DNA of 64,000 nt from Duganella guangzhouensis (GTDB taxonomy: Bacteria > Pseudomonadota > Gammaproteobacteria > Burkholderiales > Burkholderiaceae_D): NCBI RefSeq assembly GCF_009674535.1, contig NZ_WKJK01000005.1, forward strand, positions 186,001 through 250,000, given 5' to 3'. Position 1 is the stretch's first letter. Every line of letters begins with the position of its first letter. The notes under the pieces are model-generated. The model ran no database searches and was not told the DNA's origin. It saw only the letters and a program-made list of their open reading frames with translations. Shown piece by piece: positions 1 through 6,933 of this stretch. The translations under genes were made by a program, and so were the position numbers.

Positions 1-1339
1 CCATAATCATGTCAGGCAGGCCGGTGGCGATGGACGGGAAGAAGCATAGCAGCAGCACCGCCAGCACCATCAGCAGCAGGAAGGGGAACACGCCCCAGAT
101 CACATCCTTCAAAGGAATGTCCGGCGCGATGTTCTTGATGACGAATATATTCAGTCCCACTGGCGGGTGGATCAACCCCATCTCCATCACCACCGTCATC
201 ACGATGCCGAACCAGATCAGGTCAAAGCCGGCTTCGCGCAGCGGCGGCAGGATAATCGGCGCCGTCATCAGGATGATGGAGACCGGCGGCAGGAAGAAGC
301 CGAACACCACCACCATCAACAGTATCACCGCCAGCAGCACCCATTTCGACAGGTGCATGCTGACCACCCAGGCGGCGGCCGATTGGCTGATGTGCAGGTA
401 GCTCATCACGTACGAATACAGCAGCGACATGCCGATAATCAGCAGCAGCATGGTGGATTCGCGGATTGACGAGCCGAGAATCGGCGACAGGTCTTTCGGC
501 TTCCACACGCCGTAGATCACGGCCAGCAGGACCAACGCCAACAGCGCGCCCAGGCCGGCGGTTTCGGATGGCGTGGCGAAGCCGCCGTACAGCGCCACCA
601 TCACGCCGATCAGCAGCACGATGAAGGGCAGCACGCGCGGCAGCATTTCCACTTTTTCCTTCAGCGTGAAATGCTCGTCTTCCAGATAGGCCGATTTCTC
701 GCCGCCTTTCTGGTAGATGTCCAGCGCCAGATGGTATTCCTTGCGGGCGCGGTAGACGGCGTAGCCGGCAAACAGCACCACCAACAGGATGCCTGGACCT
801 ATCCCGGCCAGGAACAAGCGGCCCAGCGACTGCTCGGCCGCCACCGCATACAGAATCATGGTGATCGATGGCGGCAGCAGAATGCCCAGCGTGCCGCCGG
901 CCGCGATGATGCCGGCGGCGAAGCCCGGCGAGTAGCCGCGCTTGCGCATCTCAGGGATGCCGGCCGAGCCGATGGCCGAGCAGGTGGCCGGCGACGAACC
1001 GGCCATGGCGGCGAACAGCGCGCAGGCAAACACGTTGGCGATGCCGAGACCACCGGGGATCTTGTGCATCCAGGTGTGGATCGCCGAGTACAAGTCCTTG
1101 CCCGCCGGTGATTTGCCGATGGCCGCGCCCTTCAGAATAAACAGCGGAATCGACAGTAGTGTGATCGACGCCATCTCTTCGTAGACGTTCTGCGTGATCG
1201 TGTCCAGCGAGGAGGGCGGCATGAAGAAGTACATAAAGCCGGTGGCGACCACGCCCAGCGCGAATGCGATCGGCATCCCGGAGAACATCACCACCAGCGT
1301 TACGGCGCCGTACAGCGCGCCCAAGGTCAGATCGCTCAT
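1..1339 (-). CDS. dctM: TRAP transporter large permease (DctM), 3' end cut by window edge
   Basis: Large membrane subunit of a tripartite ATP-independent periplasmic transporter, which imports an organic acid using an ion gradient together with DctQ and DctP. The reading frame opens at ATG 1339 (MSDLTLGALYG) and stays open to base 2. About 446 residues are visible, so only a few C-terminal residues should be missing. Family hallmarks are the loops 'FAAMAGSSPATCSAIGS' and 'GGTLGILLPPSITMI' and a long series of hydrophobic helices. The start overlaps the dctQ stop (ATGA), which indicates translational coupling. The substrate cannot be read from the sequence. Confidence 0.93.
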   Translation of the reverse strand, partial: MSDLTLGALYGAVTLVVMFSGMPIAFALGVVATGFMYFFMPPSSLDTITQNVYEEMASITLLSIPLFILKGAAIGKSPAGKDLYSAIHTWMHKIPGGLGIANVFACALFAAMAGSSPATCSAIGSAGIPEMRKRGYSPGFAAGIIAAGGTLGILLPPSITMILYAVAAEQSLGRLFLAGIGPGILLVVLFAGYAVYRARKEYHLALDIYQKGGEKSAYLEDEHFTLKEKVEMLPRVLPFIVLLIGVMVALYGGFATPSETAGLGALLALVLLAVIYGVWKPKDLSPILGSSIRESTMLLLIIGMSLLYSYVMSYLHISQSAAAWVVSMHLSKWVLLAVILLMVVVFGFFLPPVSIILMTAPIILPPLREAGFDLIWFGIVMTVVMEMGLIHPPVGLNIFVIKNIAPDIPLKDVIWGVFPFLLLMVLAVLLLCFFPSIATGLPDMIM

Positions 1340-1893
1340 GCCGCACGCTCCGCTTTGTTGGTGAGACGGGCCAGGGTTTGCAGCAGCAGTTGCATTGTCA
1401 GCAGCGTCATGCCGGCGGCCATCATCGAGTAGGGTATCCACAGCGGTGGCGCAAACGTCGAGGAGGTGGTCTGGCCGTCGACCCAGGCTTCATGGAACAG
1501 CAGCCACGATTTCCAGGTGAAGAAGGCGACAAACAGCAGCGACACCAGGTCCACGATGAACAGGCGCACCGCGTTGACGCGGCGCGGCAGCAAGCCGGCC
1601 AGCGCCTCGATGCCGATGTGGCCACGGTGGTACTGCACGTAGGCGGTGCAGAAGAAGGTGACGCCGACCAGCATGAACACCGACGCTTCATCCTGCCAGT
1701 CGGTGGGCGCCTGGAAGAAGTAGCGCGACACCACCGAGTAAGTCAGCACCAGAGCGGTCAGCACCAGCGCGATCATCGATAGCGTCATCAGCAGGCGATT
1801 CAGCTTGTCCAGCGCCGCTGTCAGTGCCGCGACGATGGCATTGTCCGGCGGCGCCGGGCCGCGCGGCGGCTGCAGTTCTACGCCGTGGCTCAC
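1336..1893 (-). CDS. dctQ: TRAP transporter small permease (DctQ)
   Basis: Small membrane subunit (185 aa) of the TRAP transporter. It has four predicted hydrophobic segments, the first at about residues 30-55 ('LMTLSMIALVLTALVLTYSV') and then the conserved pattern 'FFQAPTDWQDEASVFMLVG', typical of the DctQ family. It probably starts at GTG 1893, overlapping the dctP stop by four bases, and its stop overlaps the dctM start. Gene order P-Q-M and the tight overlaps support one operon. The first 20 residues are not conserved-looking, so a slightly later start is possible. Confidence 0.92.
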   Translation of the reverse strand: MSHGVELQPPRGPAPPDNAIVAALTAALDKLNRLLMTLSMIALVLTALVLTYSVVSRYFFQAPTDWQDEASVFMLVGVTFFCTAYVQYHRGHIGIEALAGLLPRRVNAVRLFIVDLVSLLFVAFFTWKSWLLFHEAWVDGQTTSSTFAPPLWIPYSMMAAGMTLLTMQLLLQTLARLTNKAERAA

Positions 1894-2912
1894 AGCGTTT
1901 TCTCCGCCAGTTTAAGCAGGTTGGCGCAGCTGGCGTTTTTCTCGCCGTAGTCCTTCCAGGCGGTGGCGCGGGCGATGGCCTGCCACTTTTTCAGCGCGGC
2001 GGGATTCATGTCAGCCACCTTGGCGCCGGCTTTCTGGTAGACGGTGGCGACTTGCTGGTCGTCTTCCTTCGACGATTTGAGCGCGAAGGCTTCCAGCTCG
2101 GCGCCCACGGTCAGGATCAACTGCTGCTGGTCTTTCGGCAGACGGTCGAATATGGCCTTGGACATCATCAGCGGCTCCAGCATGAACCAGTAGGAGCCGG
2201 CACGGCCGGTGGTCAGCGCCTTCGATACTTCTTCGAGGCGGAACGAGATCAGCGAGGTGGAGGAGGTCAGCGCCGCTTCCATCGCGCCGGTCTGCATGGC
2301 GGCGTAGATTTCATTCGACGGCAGCGTCACCACGGCGGCGCCAGCGGCCTTCAGCATCAGGTCCATTTCGCGCGAGCCGCCACGGATCTTCATGCCTTTG
2401 GCGTCTCCCGGATCGATCACCGGCTTGGTGCGCGAGGCCATGCCGCCGGCCTGCCAGATCCAGCTGACCATGATGATGCCTTTTTCGTTCAGGATGCGAT
2501 TCAGCTCCTTGCCCACTTCCGCGTTCTTCCAGCTGTAGGCTTGGTCGTAGGAGGTGACCAGGCCTGGCATCAGGCCGATGTTCACTTCCGGGACTTCGCC
2601 GCCGGCGTACGACAGCGGCACCAGCGACAGGTCCAGCGCACCTTTGCGCATGGCCGAGAACTGGGCATTGGTCTTCATCAGCGAAGAGCCGGGATAGATG
2701 GAAAACTTGAGCGCGCCCTTGGAGCGCTTTTCGACTTCGGCCGCAAACATGCGGGTCAGGCGGTCGCGGAAATCGCCTTCGGTCACGGTGCCGCCGGGGA
2801 ACTGGTGCGAGATCTTAAGCCCGGTCTGGGCCCAGGCCGGTAGCGACAACAGGGGGCTGGCTGCCAGTGCTGCGAGGGATGCTAGTGCGGTCCTGCGGGT
2901 GGTAACAGTCAT
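1890..2912 (-). CDS. dctP: TRAP transporter periplasmic solute-binding protein (DctP family)
   Basis: Periplasmic receptor (340 aa) that delivers substrate to DctQM. I chose ATG 2912 because GGAGG lies seven bases upstream and the protein then opens with a signal peptide (MTVTTRRTALASLAALAAS, cleavage after AWA). The twin arginines make Tat export possible. The body shows DctP family features: 'GDAKGMKIRGGSREMD' and the arginine-containing ligand-binding stretch, and 'LPSNEIYAAMQTGAMEAA'. It is first in the operon, facing a divergent GntR-type regulator that probably controls it. A longer frame back to 2969 lacks a ribosome binding site. Confidence 0.93.
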   Translation of the reverse strand: MTVTTRRTALASLAALAASPLLSLPAWAQTGLKISHQFPGGTVTEGDFRDRLTRMFAAEVEKRSKGALKFSIYPGSSLMKTNAQFSAMRKGALDLSLVPLSYAGGEVPEVNIGLMPGLVTSYDQAYSWKNAEVGKELNRILNEKGIIMVSWIWQAGGMASRTKPVIDPGDAKGMKIRGGSREMDLMLKAAGAAVVTLPSNEIYAAMQTGAMEAALTSSTSLISFRLEEVSKALTTGRAGSYWFMLEPLMMSKAIFDRLPKDQQQLILTVGAELEAFALKSSKEDDQQVATVYQKAGAKVADMNPAALKKWQAIARATAWKDYGEKNASCANLLKLAEKTL

Positions 2913-2981
2913 ACGTCCTCCAAGGGGTTGATGTCGGGAAATATTATCGTTATCGCATTCGATATGCAATCAACTTGTTTG

Positions 2982-2989
2982 TGTATACA
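2982..2989. promoter_or_regulatory. Candidate FCD/GntR operator (TGTATACA palindrome)
   Basis: An 8-bp perfect palindrome TGTATACA, embedded in TTGTGTATACAAG, lies between the divergent dctP and gntR-family starts. FCD-type GntR regulators commonly bind short palindromes of the TTGTATACAA kind, and the flanking TTG/CAA partly extends the symmetry. The location and shape fit an operator serving both promoters. Binding is inferred. Confidence 0.5.
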
Positions 2990-3034
2990 AGAATAGCGGT
3001 TGCGAATACATTGTCAAGCGTTATAATGAGCCTC

Positions 3035-3697
3035 ATGACGACCCACTCCGCTACCCTCCGCGAACAGATCGAAGAATTGATCGCCGTCGGCGAGCTCAAG
3101 CCCGGCCAGCATCTGGACGAGACCGAACTGGCCACGCGCTTTGGGGTGTCGCGTACGCCGATACGGGAAACCTTGATACAGCTATCGTCAATGGGACTGG
3201 TGGTGATACGGCCGCGCCGTGGCGCCATCGTCGCCGAGCTGGGACCGCAGCAGTTGGTGGAGATGTTCGAGGTGATGTCGGAACTGGAAGCGACCTGCGG
3301 CCGTCTGGCAGCGCGCCGCATGACGCCGGAAGAGCAGAAGGCTTTATTGATGGCGCATCAGGCTTGCCAGGCCGCGCTGGAAGCGCAGGAGCCGGATGCC
3401 TATTACTACCAGAATGAGATTTTTCACGAGGCGATCTACGCCGGCAGCCACAATCAGTTTTTGATCGAGCAGACGCGCGCGCTGTATCGCCGGCTGCGTC
3501 CTTACCGCCGCCTGCAACTGCGGGTGCGTAATCGCCTGGCCAATTCGTATCACGAGCATGATGGCGTGGTTAAAGCCATCCTTGAAGGCGACGGTGAACT
3601 GGCCGCGCATCTGCTGCGCGAGCACGTGATGATCCAGGGCCAGCGCTTCTCCGACCTGATGGCGTCCCTGCCGCAGCTGCGGCAGGATGCGGCATAA
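3035..3697 (+). CDS. GntR family transcriptional regulator, FCD domain
   Basis: DNA-binding regulator (220 aa) that probably controls the divergent TRAP operon in response to an organic acid. Residues 1-70 form the winged helix typical of GntR ('LKPGQHLDETELATRFGVSR' then 'TPIRETLIQLSSMGLV'). Residues 85-215 form the all-helical FCD effector domain with the metal/ligand histidine region 'FHEAIYAGSHNQFL' and 'EHDGVVKAILEGDGELAAHL'. I chose ATG 3035 (MTTHSATLRE) because the protein then matches the usual FCD regulator N-terminus. ATG 3026 is an alternative. Confidence 0.9.
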   Translation: MTTHSATLREQIEELIAVGELKPGQHLDETELATRFGVSRTPIRETLIQLSSMGLVVIRPRRGAIVAELGPQQLVEMFEVMSELEATCGRLAARRMTPEEQKALLMAHQACQAALEAQEPDAYYYQNEIFHEAIYAGSHNQFLIEQTRALYRRLRPYRRLQLRVRNRLANSYHEHDGVVKAILEGDGELAAHLLREHVMIQGQRFSDLMASLPQLRQDAA

Positions 3698-3700
3698 GCG

Positions 3701-4276
3701 TTACGGCGACGGTGGTCTCGCCGGCGGACGCGGGACTTTTTCAGCCGGGTACCAGAACGTTTTGTGGCAAGCCTCGCACGCCTGATCCAGAGCGTCGCCC
3801 AATTCCAGCAGCGAAGCCACATCGCGCTTGTCACTGGCCGCGAGCAGCCGTTGCGACGCGGCGCGCAGGTTCAGGGCCAGCGCATTGAAGGCGGCGCGAT
3901 TCGCATCAATCTGATGCTGCACCTCCGCCGAGCTGTAGACACCGGGACCGGCCGATTCAAACGGCGTTTGGCTCACTATCCGATCAGGTATCAGCAGCAC
4001 ATTACTGGCTTCCAGCAGACGCAATGCCGCGCGGCGTTGCGCCTCCCAGTCTTCATCGGTTTTAGGCGAGTACTCGACCACGCCCTTCGTGGTGGAGACG
4101 GTGCCGGTGGCATGCCAGATCACGTCCGCCTCCGGATCAATGATGTGGTTCATCGTATCCTGCAGCGTGATCTGTGCCGCGTACGGCGGCGCAGTCACCG
4201 GTGCGGGCTCCGCTTGCGGTTTGCAGGCCGCCAGCAGCGCGAACGCCGCCAGCCCTGTCATACGTCGAATGGTCAT
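3701..4276 (-). CDS. Class II-like cytochrome c lipoprotein
   Basis: Probable membrane-anchored monohaem cytochrome (191 aa). The N-terminus is a lipoprotein signal with lipobox LAAC at about residue 18. The single haem motif CEACH lies near the C-terminus (about residues 167-171), the arrangement seen in class II cytochromes such as cytochrome c', inside 'ALDQACEACHKTFWYP'. Electron transfer or gas binding is the family role; the partner is unknown. Its start overlaps the stop of the next gene upstream on the same strand, so it is the last gene of the unit 6197-3701. The C-terminal proline-rich tail is unusual. Confidence 0.75.
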   Translation of the reverse strand: MTIRRMTGLAAFALLAACKPQAEPAPVTAPPYAAQITLQDTMNHIIDPEADVIWHATGTVSTTKGVVEYSPKTDEDWEAQRRAALRLLEASNVLLIPDRIVSQTPFESAGPGVYSSAEVQHQIDANRAAFNALALNLRAASQRLLAASDKRDVASLLELGDALDQACEACHKTFWYPAEKVPRPPARPPSP

Positions 4277-5187
4277 AAATCGTAAGCGTCCGGGCCAGGT
4301 GGGGTTTTAGGCAAGGGCGCGTTGTAGCCGAAACCACGGCCGCCGTCCGGCCCGATCACACCGGCGCCCGGTCCGATATGCTCGCGCTCCACATTGTTCT
4401 CATTGCAGGAGTATTCACCCACGCCGCGGCCATCGCCGCCGTAATTCCACTTGCGCGTGAACTTGAACGGCTCGCGGTAATACTTCAAGTCGATCACGGT
4501 TTCTTCCAGTTGCAGATGGTGATAATCCGGACGCGACCAGCGCTCGATCACTTTGGTCTGATCGCTGGTGGGGTTGCCGTTTTCATCCAGCCAGATTTTT
4601 TCGAACGAAGAATCGCGCAAGCCGGTGGTTTCAATCACCAGCGTATCGCCGTCCCAGTACGCCACATTGGTGCCGAAATAGGTCTTGGTAATCTGGTCCT
4701 TCGGCGGCAAGTCGCGCTTGGGGCCAACCGTCGCCGAACGGTGCGTGGTGTAGTGATAGAGCGTGCTGAAGCGATCGGTGGTCTGCAAGATCTCAAACGG
4801 CAGCCCGCTGCTATTGTGGCGCGGAATGCCGCCATTGATGCAGACCGCCTCCGGGTCCGGCGCATGGTTTTGCGAATAGATCATCGCGCGCTTGCCCTTT
4901 TCGCTCAGCGGCAAAATAAAGCCAGGCTGGTCCTTGCCATGATTCCCGCCAGGGACGCCTTTCTCACGCACCCCTTGCCAGAACCCGCTCAAGTCCGGCT
5001 TGCCATCCAACAGACGTGGCGTCGCCACCGGCGGGCCGTTGTAGATGAACGGCTTGAACATTTCGGTTTCCGCATCGCCGTTATCCGCTGCGGCCGGACG
5101 CGTGGCGGCGGGCCGGGTTTGCGCCAGCGCGTTGCCACCCAACGCGGCCAGCACGCTCAACAACAAGACACTCTTCGCCCACGTCAT
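4273..5187 (-). CDS. Secreted protein of uncharacterised family, paralogue A
   Basis: Exported protein (304 aa) of unknown function. ATG 5187 (MTWAKSVLLLSVLAALGG) has GGAG nine bases upstream and gives a clean signal peptide ending ALAQ. GTG 5217 and ATG 5208 are alternatives. It shares a family signature with the neighbouring 5214-6197 gene: 'PDLSGFWQG', 'DPEAVCINGGIPR', 'LPFEI', 'WDGDTLVIETTGLRDSS', 'ERWSRPDYHHLQLE', 'YYREPF' and a late 'EYSCNENN'. Two cysteines (in PDPEAVC and EYSC) are conserved between the pair, suggesting a disulphide or a metal site. Similar proteins occur in soil bacteria near DUF6152 genes. I cannot assign an activity. Confidence 0.85.
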   Translation of the reverse strand: MTWAKSVLLLSVLAALGGNALAQTRPAATRPAAADNGDAETEMFKPFIYNGPPVATPRLLDGKPDLSGFWQGVREKGVPGGNHGKDQPGFILPLSEKGKRAMIYSQNHAPDPEAVCINGGIPRHNSSGLPFEILQTTDRFSTLYHYTTHRSATVGPKRDLPPKDQITKTYFGTNVAYWDGDTLVIETTGLRDSSFEKIWLDENGNPTSDQTKVIERWSRPDYHHLQLEETVIDLKYYREPFKFTRKWNYGGDGRGVGEYSCNENNVEREHIGPGAGVIGPDGGRGFGYNAPLPKTPPGPDAYDL

Positions 5188-5213
5188 GCACTTGATCTCC
5201 GTATTCATACTGT

Positions 5214-6197
5214 TCACTTGGCCTCCGGCTTGGGTGGCAGATCCGATGGTTTCGGTTTGTTTTTGCGATACAGCCAGTAGCCGGTGCCGCGACCATCATC
5301 GTCCACCGCGCCCAACGGCCAATCCGGCACGATTTGTTTGTCCGGCCCGAAGTAACGATTGCCATCGACGCCGATCTTGCCTGGTCCGGGCTCAAGCTGC
5401 GTGGTGACCCAGTAGGTGTTCCATTCGCAGGAGAATTCCTTCAGCGTTTCGCCCTCGGGCGCCAGTACGAACTTGCGCGAATACTTGATTGGCTTGCTGT
5501 AGTACTTCGGATCGGTCAGGGTGAATTCCAGATTCAGGTGCTGATAATCCGGGCGCGTCCAACGCTCGACCAGCACCGCGTCGCTGCTGATGGGATTGGC
5601 ATTGTCGTCCGCCCAAACCCTGCCATCGCTGCTGTCCTTGAACGCATGCGAACGAATCACCAGCGTATCGCCTTCCCAACTGCCGATGCCGTTGCCGGTA
5701 TAACGCGGGTCGGGGTCCGCCGCCGGCTTGCGGCCGTCCAGCCATGCCAGGCGATGCCAGCCCAGTTGATGGAAGCTGGCGAAGCGCACGCCGTTGTGCT
5801 GAATTTCAAACGGCAGCACCGCAGTCAAAGTTCGCGGGATACCGGTGACGATGCAACGCGCTTCCGGATCGACGATTTTGGTATTGGCGGCCAATGCGGC
5901 CTTGCCAGCTGCTGTGTAGGGCAGCTGGAAATTCGGTAAATCCTTCGCCAGATTTCCGTCCGGCTTGTTGGCTTCATGCAGCAGCTTCCAATAACCGTTG
6001 AGAAGAGGTTTGCCTTTGGCATCACGCGGTGTGCTTGCTGGCTTGCCGGTGTATTCCGTGCCGAGCCAAATTTTTTCAGACTTGCTGGTGATGCTATCGG
6101 GCTTGGCTTCATCGCGGTATTGCGCATAGGCCGACAAGGCTGCCGCGGATAGAGCCAAGCCAACCGCCATATGCAGCGGATTGATTCGAAGAGGCAT
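5214..6197 (-). CDS. Secreted protein of uncharacterised family, paralogue B
   Basis: Exported protein (327 aa) paralogous to the gene that follows it. ATG 6197 (MPLRINPLHMAVGLALSAAA) has an AAGAGA ribosome site and a signal peptide ending AYAQ. The longer frame to 6311 adds a non-signal-like extension. Shared motifs with paralogue A are 'LLNGYWKL', 'DPEARCIVTGIPR', 'WEGDTLVIRSHAFKDSS', 'ERWTRPDYQHLNLE', 'KYYSKPIKYSRKF' and 'EFSCEWNT'. Its stop (TGA) overlaps the GTG codon that opens the longest frame of paralogue A. It is divergent from the DUF6152-type gene, implying a shared promoter region at 6198-6357. Function unknown. Confidence 0.85.
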   Translation of the reverse strand: MPLRINPLHMAVGLALSAAALSAYAQYRDEAKPDSITSKSEKIWLGTEYTGKPASTPRDAKGKPLLNGYWKLLHEANKPDGNLAKDLPNFQLPYTAAGKAALAANTKIVDPEARCIVTGIPRTLTAVLPFEIQHNGVRFASFHQLGWHRLAWLDGRKPAADPDPRYTGNGIGSWEGDTLVIRSHAFKDSSDGRVWADDNANPISSDAVLVERWTRPDYQHLNLEFTLTDPKYYSKPIKYSRKFVLAPEGETLKEFSCEWNTYWVTTQLEPGPGKIGVDGNRYFGPDKQIVPDWPLGAVDDDGRGTGYWLYRKNKPKPSDLPPKPEAK

Positions 6198-6357
6198 TGG
6201 GTTCTCTTGGGAAGGTGATTTATGGAAGGCGTAATTTGCCAGCAAGCTGAGTTGCCGTCCAATAAGCTTATTGCATATCCATATCATAAGTGCGCGTTTG
6301 GTCGGGGGCATATTTGCGGGTAAGCTGCACCCACTTAATTAGCGATTGGAGTTCACC

Positions 6358-6801
6358 TTGAAGAAAATTTTTCCCCGCGCGCTGCTGGTGCTGGCGGCTT
6401 TGTCCATTGGCCCGCTGGCATCCGCTCACCACTCATTTGCCGCGCTGTTCGATGCCAATAAGCCGATCCGCCTGAAAGGGACGCTCACCAAAATCGAGTG
6501 GACCAACCCGCACAGCTATTTCCATCTCGACGTGGTCGACAGCAAGGGTGTCACCAACAGTTGGGCGGTGGAGGGCGCGGGACCGGGCGCGCTGTCACGT
6601 CGCGGTTTCAAAAAAGGTGATGTGCAAATTGGCGACACGCTGATTGTGGACGGCTACCTGGTCAAGAAGGCCGGCGTGCGTTTGATTGATGGCCGTGTCG
6701 TGACCTTGCCGGATGGCCGCGTGATCAATGGCGGCACTGATGGCGATGGCGGCCCTGGTGACAGCAAGCCTGCCGATGCGCAGAAGCCCGCCGGTGCTTG
6801 A
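6358..6801 (+). CDS. DUF6152-type small secreted protein
   Basis: Small exported protein (147 aa). I place the start at TTG 6358 (reads M-KKIFPRALLVLAAL) because GGAG lies six bases upstream and the product then begins with a normal signal peptide cleaved after ASA. The mature protein opens 'HHSFAALFDANKPIRLKGT' followed by 'IEWTNPHSYFHLDV', the signature of the DUF6152 family, an OB-fold-like beta protein of unknown role. The N-terminal HH could bind a metal; this is inference. It precedes the TonB receptor and lies divergent to the two PDLSGFW-type genes. Confidence 0.85.
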   Translation: MKKIFPRALLVLAALSIGPLASAHHSFAALFDANKPIRLKGTLTKIEWTNPHSYFHLDVVDSKGVTNSWAVEGAGPGALSRRGFKKGDVQIGDTLIVDGYLVKKAGVRLIDGRVVTLPDGRVINGGTDGDGGPGDSKPADAQKPAGA

Positions 6802-6933
6802 GTCAGTGTCTGATCACGATTGTAATTAGCTTACGCTGCCGGAGCGTATATCGGTGTGAGGTTTTATTCTTCGACAGTGATGTGTGCCGCATGGAAAATC
6901 GGGCTTTCGTTATTGACAATTGAAAGCACCGAG

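Noticed and set aside
6832..6848. TACGCT-GCCGG-AGCGTA hairpin between the DUF6152-type gene and the TonB receptor gene
   Set aside because: Short stem with no T run; not enough to call a terminator or attenuator.
6913..6918. TTGACA word 16 bases before the TonB receptor start
   Set aside because: Too close to the start codon to be a -35 box for this gene, and no matching -10 lies before the coding region.
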